Below are positions 42,401 through 54,400 of a stretch of DNA of 64,000 nucleotides, piece by piece; position 1 is the stretch's first letter; every line of letters starts with the position of its first letter. The notes below the pieces were generated by a model. That model was not told the DNA's origin. It searched no databases and saw nothing but the letters and a program-made list of their open reading frames with translations. The stretch is taken from positions 2,790,001 to 2,854,000 of the forward strand of contig JAUCEF010000016.1 of NCBI GenBank assembly GCA_033558025.1, in the 5' to 3' direction. This DNA is from Phytophthora sp. 'mugwort' (lineage: Eukaryota; Oomycota; Peronosporomycetes; Peronosporales; Peronosporaceae). The translations under genes and the position numbers were made by a program.

Positions 42401-45400
42401 GTCTCCTCAGGCTTCACGTCGGTCTTCTCGACCGTCTCGGTGGTCTCTTCCGTCACCTCGGTGGTCTCCTCCTCGGTCGTGCCGGCGGTCGGCTTGCGCT
42501 TCGGCTTGCGGTGCTTCTTCGACTTGGGCTTCTTGCCCTCCGTCACGTCCGTCTCCTCCACGGTCTCCTCCACGATCTCGGTTGTCTCCGTCGTTTCGAC
42601 CGTCACCTCGCTCGTGGACGGCACCTCCTCGGTCGTCTCAGTGGTGGTCACCTCCGTCACTTCCGTCGTCTCCTCAGGCTTCACGTCGGTCTTCTCGACC
42701 GTCTCGGTGGTCTCTTCCGTCACCTCGGTGGTCTCCTCCTCGGTCGTGCCGGCGGTCGGCTTGCGCTTCGGCTTGCGGTGCTTCTTCGACTTGGGCTTCT
42801 TGCCCTCCGTCACGTCCGTCTCCTCCACGGTCTCCTCCACGATCTCGGTCGTCTCCGTCGTTTCGACCGTCACCTCGCTCGTAGACGGCACCTCCTCGGT
42901 CGTCTCAGTGGTGGTCACCTCCGTCACCTCCGTCACTTCCGTCGTCTCCTCAGGCTTCACGTCGGTCGTCTCGACCGTCTCGGTGGTCTCTTCCGTCACC
43001 TCGGTGGTCTCCTCCTCGGTCGTGCCGGCGGTCGGCTTGCGCTTCGGCTTGCGGTGCTTCTTCGACTTGGGCTTCTTGCCCTCCGTCACGTCCGTCTCCT
43101 CCACGGTCTCCTCCACGATCTCGGTTGTCTCCGTCGTTTCGACCGTCACCTCGCTCGTGGACGGCACCTCCTCGGTCGTCTCAGTGGTGGTCACCTCCGT
43201 CACTTCCGTCGTCTCCTCAGGCTTCAGGTCGGTCTTCTCGACCGTCTCGGTGGTCTCTTCCGTCACCTCGGTGGTCTCCTCCTCGGTCGTGCCGGCGGTC
43301 GGCTTGCGCTTCGGCTTGCGGTGCTTCTTCGACTTGGGCTTCTTGCCCTCCGTCACGTCCGTCTCCTCCACGGTCTCCTCCACGATCTCGGTCGTCTCCG
43401 TCGTTTCGACCGTCACCTCGCTCGTAGACGGCACCTCCTCGGTCGTCTCAGTGGTGGTCACCTCCGTCACCTCCGTCACTTCCGTCGTCTCCTCAGGCTT
43501 CACGTCGGTCGTCTCGACCGTCTCGGTGGTCTCTTCCGTCACCTCGGTGGTCTCCTCCTCGGTCGTGCCGGCGGTCGGCTTGCGCTTCGGCTTGCGGTGC
43601 TTCTTCGACTTGGGCTTCTTGCCCTCCGTCACGTCCGTCTCCTCCACGGTCTCCTCCACGATCTCGGTCGTCTCCGTCGTTTCGACCGTCACCTCGCTCG
43701 TAGACGGCACCTCCTCGGTCGTCTCAGTGGTGGTCACCTCCGTCACCTCCGTCACTTCCGTCGTCTCCTCAGGCTTCACGTCGGTCGTCTCGACCGTCTC
43801 GGTAGTCTCTTCCGTCACCTCGGTGGTCTCCTCCTCGGTCGTGCCGGCGGTCGGCTTGCGCTTCGGCTTGCGGTGCTTCTTCGACTTGGGCTTCTTGCCC
43901 TCCGTCACGTCCGTCTCCTCCACGGTCTCCTCCACGATCTCGGTCGTCTCCGTCGTTTCGACCGTCACCTCGCTCGTAGACGGCACCTCCTCGGTCGTCT
44001 CAGTGGTGGTCACCTCCGTCACCTCCGTCACTTCCGTCGTCTCCTCAGGCTTCACGTCGGTCTTCTCGACCGTCTCGGTGGTCTCTTCCGTCACCTCGGT
44101 GGTCTCCTCCTCGGTCGTGCCGGCGGTCGGCTTGCGCTTCGGCTTGCGGTGCTTCTTCGACTTGGGCTTCTTGCCCTCCGTCACGTCCGTCTCCTCCACG
44201 GTCTCCTCCACGATCTCGGTCGTCTCCGTCGTTTCGACCGTCACCTCGCTCGTAGACGGCACCTCCTCGGTCGTCTCAGTGGTGGTCACCTCCGTCACCT
44301 CCGTCACTTCCGTCGTCTCCTCAGGCTTCACGTCGGTCGTCTCGACCGTCTCGGTGGTCTCTTCCGTCACCTCGGTGGTCTCCTCCTCGGTCGTGCCGGC
44401 GGTCGGCTTGCGCTTCGGCTTGCGGTGCTTCTTCGACTTGGGCTTCTTGCCCTCCGTCACGTCCGTCTCCTCCACGGTCTCCTCCACGATCTCGGTCGTC
44501 TCCGTCGTTTCGACCGTCACCTCGCTCGTAGACGGCACCTCCTCGGTCGTCTCAGTGGTGGTCACCTCCGTCACTTCCGTCGTCTCCTCAGGCTTCAGGT
44601 CGGTCTTCTCGACCGTCTCGGTGGTCTCTTCCGTCACCTCGGTGGTCTCCTCCTCGGTCGTGCCGGCGGTCGGCTTGCGCTTCGGCTTGCGGTGCTTCTT
44701 CGACTTGGGCTTCTTGCCCTCCGTCACGTCCGTCTCCTCCACGGTCTCCTCCACGATCTCGGTCGTCTCCGTCGTTTCGACCGTCACCTCGCTCGTAGAC
44801 GGCACCTCCTCGGTCGTCTCAGTGGTGGTCACCTCCGTCACCTCCGTCACTTCCGTCGTCTCCTCAGGCTTCACGTCGGTCTTCTCGACCGTCTCGGTGG
44901 TCTCTTCCGTCACCTCGGTGGTCTCCTCCTCGGTCGTGCCGGCGGTCGGCTTGCGCTTCGGCTTGCGGTGCTTCTTCGACTTGGGCTTCTTGCCCTCCGT
45001 CACGTCCGTCTCCTCCACGGTCTCCTCCACGATCTCGGTCGTCTCCGTCGTTTCGACCGTCACCTCGCTCGTAGACGGCACCTCCTCGGTCGTCTCAGTG
45101 GTGGTCACCTCCGTCACTTCCGTCGTCTCCTCAGGCTTCAGGTCGGTCTTCTCGACCGTCTCGGTGGTCTCTTCCGTCACCTCGGTGGTCTCCTCCTCGG
45201 TCGTGCCGGCGGTCGGCTTGCGCTTCGGCTTGCGGTGCTTCTTCGACTTGGGCTTCTTGCCCTCCGTCACGTCCGTCTCCTCCACGGTCTCCTCCACGAT
45301 CTCGGTCGTCTCCGTCGTTTCGACCGTCACCTCGCTCGTAGACGGCACCTCCTCGGTCGTCTCAGTGGTGGTCACCTCCGTCACCTCCGTCACTTCCGTC

Positions 45401-48400
45401 GTCTCCTCAGGCTTCACGTCGGTCTTCTCGACCGTCTCGGTGGTCTCTTCCGTCACCTCGGTGGTCTCCTCCTCGGTCGTGCCGGCGGTCGGCTTGCGCT
45501 TCGGCTTGCGGTGCTTCTTCGACTTGGGCTTCTTGCCCTCCGTCACGTCCGTCTCCTCCACGGTCTCCTCCACGATCTCGGTCGTCTCCGTCGTTTCGAC
45601 CGTCACCTCGCTCGTGGACGGCACCTCCTCGGTCGTCTCAGTGGTGGTCACCTCCGTCACTTCCGTCGTCTCCTCAGGCTTCACGTCGGTCTTCTCGACC
45701 GTCTCGGTGGTCTCTTCCGTCACCTCGGTGGTCTCCTCCTCGGTCGTGCCGGCGGTCGGCTTGCGCTTCGGCTTGCGGTGCTTCTTCGACTTGGGCTTCT
45801 TGCCCTCCGTCACGTCCGTCTCCTCCACGGTCTCCTCCACGATCTCGGTCGTCTCCGTCGTTTCGACCGTCACCTCGCTCGTAGACGGCACCTCCTCGGT
45901 CGTCTCAGTGGTGGTCACCTCCGTCACCTCCGTCACTTCCGTCGTCTCCTCAGGCTTCACGTCGGTCTTCTCGACCGTCTCGGTGGTCTCTTCCGTCACC
46001 TCGGTGGTCTCCTCCTCGGTCGTGCCGGCGGTCGGCTTGCGCTTCGGCTTGCGGTGCTTCTTCGACTTGGGCTTCTTGCCCTCCGTCACGTCCGTCTCCT
46101 CCACGGTCTCCTCCACGATCTCGGTCGTCTCCGTCGTTTCGACCGTCACCTCGCTCGTGGACGGCACCTCCTCGGTCGTCTCAGTGGTGGTCACCTCCGT
46201 CACCTCCGTCACTTCCGTCGTCTCCTCAGGCTTCACGTCGGTCTTCTCGACCGTCTCGGTGGTCTCTTCCGTCACCTCGGTGGTCTCCTCCTCGGTCGTG
46301 CCGGCGGTCGGCTTGCGCTTCGGCTTGCGGTGCTTCTTCGACTTGGGCTTCTTGCCCTCCGTCACGTCCGTCTCCTCCACGGTCTCCTCCACGATCTCGG
46401 TCGTCTCCGTCGTTTCGACCGTCACCTCGCTCGTAGACGGCACCTCCTCGGTCGTCTCAGTGGTGGTCACCTCCGTCACTTCCGTCGTCTCCTCAGGCTT
46501 CAGGTCGGTCTTCTCGACCGTCTCGGTGGTCTCTTCCGTCACCTCGGTGGTCTCCTCCTCGGTCGTGCCGGCGGTCGGCTTGCGCTTCGGCTTGCGGTGC
46601 TTCTTCGACTTGGGCTTCTTGCCCTCCGTCACGTCCGTCTCCTCCACGGTCTCCTCCACGATCTCGGTCGTCTCCGTCGTTTCGACCGTCACCTCGCTCG
46701 TAGACGGCACCTCCTCGGTCGTCTCAGTGGTGGTCACCTCCGTCACCTCCGTCACTTCCGTCGTCTCCTCAGGCTTCACGTCGGTCTTCTCGACCGTCTC
46801 GGTGGTCTCTTCCGTCACCTCGGTGGTCTCCTCCTCGGTCGTGCCGGCGGTCGGCTTGCGCTTCGGCTTGCGGTGCTTCTTCGACTTGGGCTTCTTGTCC
46901 TCCGTCACGTCCGTCTCCTCCACGGTCTCCTCCACGATCTCGGTCGTCTCCGTCGTTTCGACCGTCACCTCGCTCGTGGACGGCACCTCCTCGGTCGTCT
47001 CAGTGGTGGTCACCTCCGTCACTTCCGTCGTCTCCTCAGGCTTCACGTCGGTCTTCTCGACCGTCTCGGTGGTCTCTTCCGTCACCTCGGTGGTCTCCTC
47101 CTCGGTCGTGCCGGCGGTCGGCTTGCGCTTCGGCTTGCGGTGCTTCTTCGACTTGGGCTTCTTGCCCTCCGTCACGTCCGTCTCCTCCACGGTCTCCTCC
47201 ACGATCTCGGTCGTCTCCGTCGTTTCGACCGTCACCTCGCTCGTGGACGGCACCTCCTCGGTCGTCTCAGTGGTGGTCACCTCCGTCACTTCCGTCGTCT
47301 CCTCAGGCTTCACGTCGGTCTTCTCGACCGTCTCGGTGGTCTCTTCCGTCACCTCGGTGGTCTCCTCCTCGGTCGTGCCGGCGGTCGGCTTGCGCTTCGG
47401 CTTGCGGTGCTTCTTCGACTTGGGCTTCTTGCCCTCCGTCACGTCCGTCTCCTCCACGGTCTCCTCCACGATCTCGGTCGTCTCCGTCGTTTCGACCGTC
47501 ACCTCGCTCGTAGACGGCACCTCCTCGGTCGTCTCAGTGGTGGTCACCTCCGTCACCTCCGTCACTTCCGTCGTCTCCTCAGGCTTCACGTCGGTCTTCT
47601 CGACCGTCTCGGTGGTCTCTTCCGTCACCTCGGTGGTCTCCTCCTCGGTCGTGCCGGCGGTCGGCTTGCGCTTCGGCTTGCGGTGCTTCTTCGACTTGGG
47701 CTTCTTGCCCTCCGTCACGTCCGTCTCCTCCACGGTCTCCTCCACGATCTCGGTCGTCTCCGTCGTTTCGACCGTCACCTCGCTCGTAGACGGCACCTCC
47801 TCGGTCGTCTCAGTGGTGGTCACCTCCGTCACCTCCGTCACTTCCGTCGTCTCCTCAGGCTTCACGTCGGTCGTCTCGACCGTCTCGGTGGTCTCTTCCG
47901 TCACCTCGGTGGTCTCCTCCTCGGTCGTGCCGGCGGTCGGCTTGCGCTTCGGCTTGCGGTGCTTCTTCGACTTGGGCTTCTTGCCCTCCGTCACGTCCGT
48001 CTCCTCCACGGTCTCCTCCACGATCTCGGTCGTCTCCGTCGTTTCGACCGTCACCTCGCTCGTAGACGGCACCTCCTCGGTCGTCTCAGTGGTGGTCACC
48101 TCCGTCACCTCCGTCACTTCCGTCGTCTCCTCAGGCTTCACGTCGGTCTTCTCGACCGTCTCGGTGGTCTCTTCCGTCACCTCGGTGGTCTCCTCCTCGG
48201 TCGTGCCGGCGGTCGGCTTGCGCTTCGGCTTGCGGTGCTTCTTCGACTTGGGCTTCTTGCCCTCCGTCACGTCCGTCTCCTCCACGGTCTCCTCCACGAT
48301 CTCGGTCGTCTCCGTCGTTTCGACCGTCACCTCGCTCGTGGACGGCACCTCCTCGGTCGTCTCAGTGGTGGTCACCTCCGTCACCTCCGTCACTTCCGTC

Positions 48401-51400
48401 GTCTCCTCAGGCTTCACGTCGGTCTTCTCGACCGTCTCGGTGGTCTCTTCCGTCACCTCGGTGGTCTCCTCCTCGGTCGTGCCGGCGGTCGGCTTGCGCT
48501 TCGGCTTGCGGTGCTTCTTCGACTTGGGCTTCTTGCCCTCCGTCACGTCCGTCTCCTCCACGGTCTCCTCCACGATCTCGGTTGTCTCCGTCGTTTCGAC
48601 CGTCACCTCGCTCGTAGACGGCACCTCCTCGGTCGTCTCAGTGGTGGTCACCTCCGTCACCTCCGTCACTTCCGTCGTCTCCTCAGGCTTCACGTCGGTC
48701 GTCTCGACCGTCTCGGTGGTCTCTTCCGTCACCTCGGTGGTCTCCTCCTCGGTCGTGCCGGCGGTCGGCTTGCGCTTCGGCTTGCGGTGCTTCTTCGACT
48801 TGGGCTTCTTGCCCTCCGTCACGTCCGTCTCCTCCACGGTCTCCTCCACGATCTCGGTCGTCTCCGTCGTTTCGACCGTCACCTCGCTCGTGGACGGCAC
48901 CTCCGCGGTCGTCTCAGTGGTTGTCACCTCCGTCACTTCCGTCGTCTCCTCAGGCTTCACGTCGGTCGTCTCGACCGTCTCGGTGGTCTCTTCCGTCACC
49001 TCGGTGGTCTCCTCCTCGGTCGTGCCGGCGGTCGGCTTGCGCTTCGGCTTGCGGTGCTTCTTCGACTTGGGCTTCTTGCCCTCCGTCACGTCCGTCTCCT
49101 CCACGGTCTCCTCCACGATCTCGGTCGTCTCCGTCGTTTCGACCGTCACCTCGCTCGTGGACGGCACCTCCTCGGTCGTCTCAGTGGTGGTCACCTCCGT
49201 CACTTCCGTCACTTCCGTCGTCTCCTCAGGCTTCACGTCGGTCGTCTCGACCGTCTCGGTGGTCTCTTCCGTCACCTCGGTGGTCTCCTCCTCGGTCGTG
49301 CCGGCGGTCGGCTTGCGCTTCGGCTTGCGGTGCTTCTTCGACTTGGGCTTCTTGCCCTCCGTCACGTCCGTCTCCTCCACGGTCTCCTCCACGATCTCGG
49401 TCGTCTCCGTCGTTTCGACCGTCACCTCGCTCGTAGACGGCACCTCCTCGGTCGTCTCAGTGGTGGTCACCTCCGTCACTTCCGTCACTTCCGTCGTCTC
49501 CTCAGGCTTCACGTCGGTCTTCTCGACCGTCTCGGTGGTCTCTTCCGTCACCTCGGTGGTCTCCTCCTCGGTCGTGCCGGCGGTCGGCTTGCGCTTCGGC
49601 TTGCGGTGCTTCTTCGACTTGGGCTTCTTGCCCTCCGTCACGTCCGTCTCCTCCACGGTCTCCTCCACGATCTCGGTCGTCTCCGTCGTTTCGACCGTCA
49701 CCTCGCTCGTGGACGGCACCTCCTCGGTCGTCTCAGTGGTGGTCACCTCCGTCACCTCCGTCACTTCCGTCGTCTCCTCAGGCTTCACGTCGGTCTTCTC
49801 GACCGTCTCGGTGGTCTCTTCCGTCACCTCGGTGGTCTCCTCCTCGGTCGTGCCGGCGGTCGGCTTGCGCTTCGGCTTGCGGTGCTTCTTCGACTTGGGC
49901 TTCTTGCCCTCCGTCACGTCCGTCTCCTCCACGGTCTCCTCCACGATCTCGGTCGTCTCCGTCGTTTCGACCGTCACCTCGCTCGTAGACGGCACTTCCT
50001 CGGTCGTCTCAGTGGTGGTCACATATGTCACTTCCGTCGTCTCCTCAGGCTTGACGTCGGTCGTCTCGACCGTCACTTCCGTCGTCTCGTCGATTTGTTG
50101 TGCGGAATGCTTTGTTGTGGCGTCGGCCGCTTCGAATATTATTGGTGTTTCTTGTTTGGTCATGGCTGGTTTTGTTTCGACGATCTTGACAATGGTCGAG
50201 TTTTCAACTGCTTTGTGCACACAACTGGGCTTCTCTTCAATCGGTTTTGGCGTCTCGGCTTCTTTTGACTTGAAAAGAGACATAAACCAGTTAGGCTCGT
50301 CTTCCGAAGTTAATCTAGCACTTAGTTCCACAGGTACTTCCGTCTCGGTCGTCGTCTCCACCTCGATCGTCGTCACGAGCTCGCCGGCAGGGGACGTCTC
50401 CGTGCGCGTGGTCGTGCGCACCGTCTTGGTCACGATGCTGCCGTCGGCTTCCTCTGAGCGGAACACCTCCGTCTTCACCGTCTCGCCGGGCGCAGCGCCA
50501 GCCTCCTCAGTCGAGCTGATCGCAGTCATGCCCGCGGTCGAAGCAATTGTCGCAGCCGTCTCGGTGGCGGTCTCCGTCGTGGTCTCCGTCTCCACCGTCG
50601 TGCTCTTGGCACCGTCCTGGGTCTCCGTCTCGGTCGTCGTCTCCACCTCGACCGTCGTCACGAGCTCGCCTGCAGGGGACGTCTCCGTGCGCGTGGTCGT
50701 GCGCACCGTCTTGGTCACGATGCTGCCGTCGGCTTCCTCTGAGCGGAACACCTCCGTCTTCACCGTCTCGCCGGGCGCAGCGCCAGCCTCCTCAGTCGAG
50801 CTGATCGCAGTCATGCCCGCGGTCGAAGCAATTGTCGCAGCCGTCTCGGTGGCGGTCTCCGTCGTGGTCTCCGTCTCCAGCGTCGTGCTCTTGGCACCGT
50901 CCTGGGTCTCCGTCTCGGTCGTCGTCTCCACCTCGACCGTCGTCACGAGCTCGCCTGCAGGGGACGTCTCCGTGCGCGTGGTCGTGCGCACCGTCCTGGT
51001 CACGATGCTGCCGTCGGCTTCCTCTGAGCGGAACACTTCCGTCTTCACCGTCTCGCCGGGCGCAGCGCCAGCCTCCTCAGTCGAGCTGATCGCAGTCATG
51101 CCCGCGGTCGAAGCAATTGTCGCAGCCGTCTCGGTGGCGGTCTCCGTCGTGGTCTCCGTCTCCAGCGTCGTGCTCTTGGCACCGTCCTGGGTCTCCGTCT
51201 CGGTCGTCGTCTCCACCTCGACCGTCGTCACGAGCTCGCCGGCAGGGGACGTCTCCGTGCGCGTGGTCGTGCGCACCGTCTTGGTCACGATGCTGCCGTC
51301 GGCTTCCTCTGAGCGGAACACTTCCGTCTTCACCGTCTCGCCGGGCGCAGCGCCAGCCTCCTCAGTCGAGCTGATCGCAGTCATGCCCGCGGTCGAAGCA

Positions 51401-54400
51401 ATTGTCGCAGCCGTCTCGGTGGCGGTCTCCGTCGTGGTCTCCGTCTCCACCGTCGTGCTCTTGGCACCGTCCTGGGTCTCCGTCTCGGTCGTCGTCTCCA
51501 CCTCGACCGTCGTCACGAGCTCGCCTGCAGGGGACGTCTCCGTGCGCGTGGTCGTGCGCACCGTCTTGGTCACGATGCTGCCGTCGGCTTCCTCTGAGCG
51601 GAACACTTCCGTCTTCACCGTCTCGCCGGGCGCAGCGCCAGCCTCCTCAGTCGAGCTGATCGCAGTCATGCCCGCGGTCGAAGCAATTGTCGCAGCCGTC
51701 TCGGTGGCGGTCTCCGTCGTGGTCTCCGTCTCCACCGTCGTGCTCTTGGCACCGTCCTGGGTCTCCGTCTCGGTCGTCGTCTCCACCTCGACCGTCGTCA
51801 CGAGCTCGCCTGCAGGGGACGTCTCCGTGCGCGTGGTCGTGCGCACCGTCTTGGTCACGATGCTGCCGTCGGCTTCCTCTGAGCGGAACACCTCCGTCTT
51901 CACCGTCTCGCCGGGCGCAGCGCCAGCCTCCTCAGTCGAGCTGATCGCAGTCATGCCCGCGGTCGAAGCAATTGTCGCAGCCGTCTCGGTGGCGGTCTCC
52001 GTCGTGGTCTCCGTCTCCAGCGTCGTGCTCTTGGCACCGTCCTGGGTCTCCGTCTCGGTCGTCGTCTCCACCTCGACCGTCGTCACGAGCTCGCCGGCAG
52101 GGGACGTCTCCGTGCGCGTGGTCGTGCGCACCGTCTTGGTCACGATGCTGCCGTCGGCTTCCTCTGAGCGGAACACTTCCGTCTTCACCGTCTCGCCGGG
52201 CGCAGCGCCAGCCTCCTCAGTCGAGCTGATCGCAGTCATGCCCGCGGTCGAAGCAATTGTCGCAGCCGTCTCGGTGGCGGTCTCCGTCGTGGTCTCCGTC
52301 TCCACCGTCGTGCTCTTGGCACCGTCCTGGGTCTCCGTCTCGGTCGTCGTCTCCACCTCGACCGTCGTCACGAGCTCGCCTGCAGGGGACGTCTCCGTGC
52401 GCGTGGTCGTGCGCACCGTCTTGGTCACGATGCTGCCGTCGGCTTCCTCTGAGCGGAACACTTCCGTCTTCACCGTCTCGCCGGGCGCAGCGCCAGCCTC
52501 CTCAGTCGAGCTGATCGCAGTCATGCCCGCGGTCGAAGCAATTGTCGCAGCCGTCTCGGTGGCGGTCTCCGTCGTGGTCTCCGTCTCCACCGTCGTGCTC
52601 TTGGCACCGTCCTGGGTCTCCGTCTCGGTCGTCGTCTCCACCTCGACCGTCGTCACGAGCTCGCCTGCAGGGGACGTCTCCGTGCGCGTGGTCGTGCGCA
52701 CCGTCTTGGTCACGATGCTGCCGTCGGCTTCCTCTGAGCGGAACACCTCCGTCTTCACCGTCTCGCCGGGCGCAGCGCCAGCCTCCTCAGTCGAGCTGAT
52801 CGCAGTCATGCCCGCGGTCGAAGCAATTGTCGCAGCCGTCTCGGTGGCGGTCTCCGTCGTGGTCTCCGTCTCCATCGTCGTGCTCTTGGCACCGTCCTGG
52901 GTCTCCGTCTCGGTCGTCGTCTCCACCTCGATCGTCGTCACGAGCTCGCCGGCAGGGGACGTCTCCGTGCGCGTGGTCGTGCGCACCGTCTTGGTCACGA
53001 TGCTGCCGTCGGCTTCCTCTGAGCGGAACACCTCCGTCTTCACCGTCTCGCCGGGCGCAGCGCCAGCCTCCTCAGTCGAGCTGATCGCAGTCATGCCCGC
53101 GGTCGAAGCAATTGTCGCAGCCGTCTCGGTGGCGGTCTCCGTCGTGGTCTCCGTCTCCACCGTCGTGCTCTTGGCACCGTCCTGGGTCTCCGTCTCGGTC
53201 GTCGTCTCCACCTCGATCGTCGTCACGAGCTCGCCGGCAGGGGACGTCTCCGTGCGCGTGGTCGTGCGCACCGTCTTGGTCACGATGCTGCCGTCGGCTT
53301 CCTCTGAGCGGATCACTTCCGTCTTCACCGTCTCGCCGGGCGCAGCGCCAGCCTCCTCAGTCGAGCTGATCGCAGTCATGCCCGCGGTCGAAGCAATTGT
53401 CGCAGCCGTCTCGGTGGCGGTCTCCGTCGTGGTCTCCGTCTCCACCGTCGTGCTCTTGGCACCGTCCTGGGTCTCCGTCTCGGTCGTCGTCTCCACCTCG
53501 ACCGTCGTCACGAGCTCGCCTGCAGGGGACGTCTCCGTGCGCGTGGTCGTGCGCACCGTCTTGGTCACGATGCTGCCGTCGGCTTCCTCTGAGCGGAACA
53601 CCTCCGTCTTCACCGTCTCGCCGGGCGCAGCGCCAGCCTCCTCAGTCGAGCTGATCGCAGTCATGCCCGCGGTCGAAGCAATTGTCGCAGCCGTCTCGGT
53701 GGCGGTCTCCGTCGTGGTCTCCGTCTCCAGCGTCGTGCTCTTGGCACCGTCCTGGGTCTCCGTCTCGGTCGTCGTCTCCACCTCGACCGTCGTCACGAGC
53801 TCGCCGGCAGGGGACGTCTCCGTGCGCGTGGTCGTGCGCACCGTCTTGGTCACGATGCTGCCGTCGGCTTCCTCTGAGCGGAACACTTCCGTCTTCACCG
53901 TCTCGCCGGGCGCAGCGCCAGCCTCCTCAGTCGAGCTGATCGCAGTCATGCCCGCGGTCGAAGCAATTGTCGCAGCCGTCTCGGTGGCGGTCTCCGTCGT
54001 GGTCTCCGTCTCCACCGTCGTGCTCTTGGCACCGTCCTGGGTCTCCGTCTCGGTCGTCGTCTCCACCTCGACCGTCGTCACGAGCTCGCCTGCAGGGGAC
54101 GTCTCCGTGCGCGTGGTCGTGCGCACCGTCTTGGTCACGATGCTGCCGTCGGCTTCCTCTGAGCGGAACACTTCCGTCTTCACCGTCTCGCCGGGCGCAG
54201 CGCCAGCCTCCTCAGTCGAGCTGATCGCAGTCATGCCCGCGGTCGAAGCAATTGTCGCAGCCGTCTCGGTGGCGGTCTCCGTCGTGGTCTCCGTCTCCAC
54301 CGTCGTGCTCTTGGCACCGTCCTGGGTCTCCGTCTCGGTCGTCGTCTCCACCTCGACCGTCGTCACGAGCTCGCCTGCAGGGGACGTCTCCGTGCGCGTG

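Noticed and set aside
29431..50268. Plus-strand open frame of 6,945 codons, Arg/Leu/Gly-rich, and the many 85-189-codon plus-strand frames across the arrays
   Set aside because: These are further antisense frames kept open because unit lengths are multiples of three and units lack stops. There is no unique sequence or recognisable protein.
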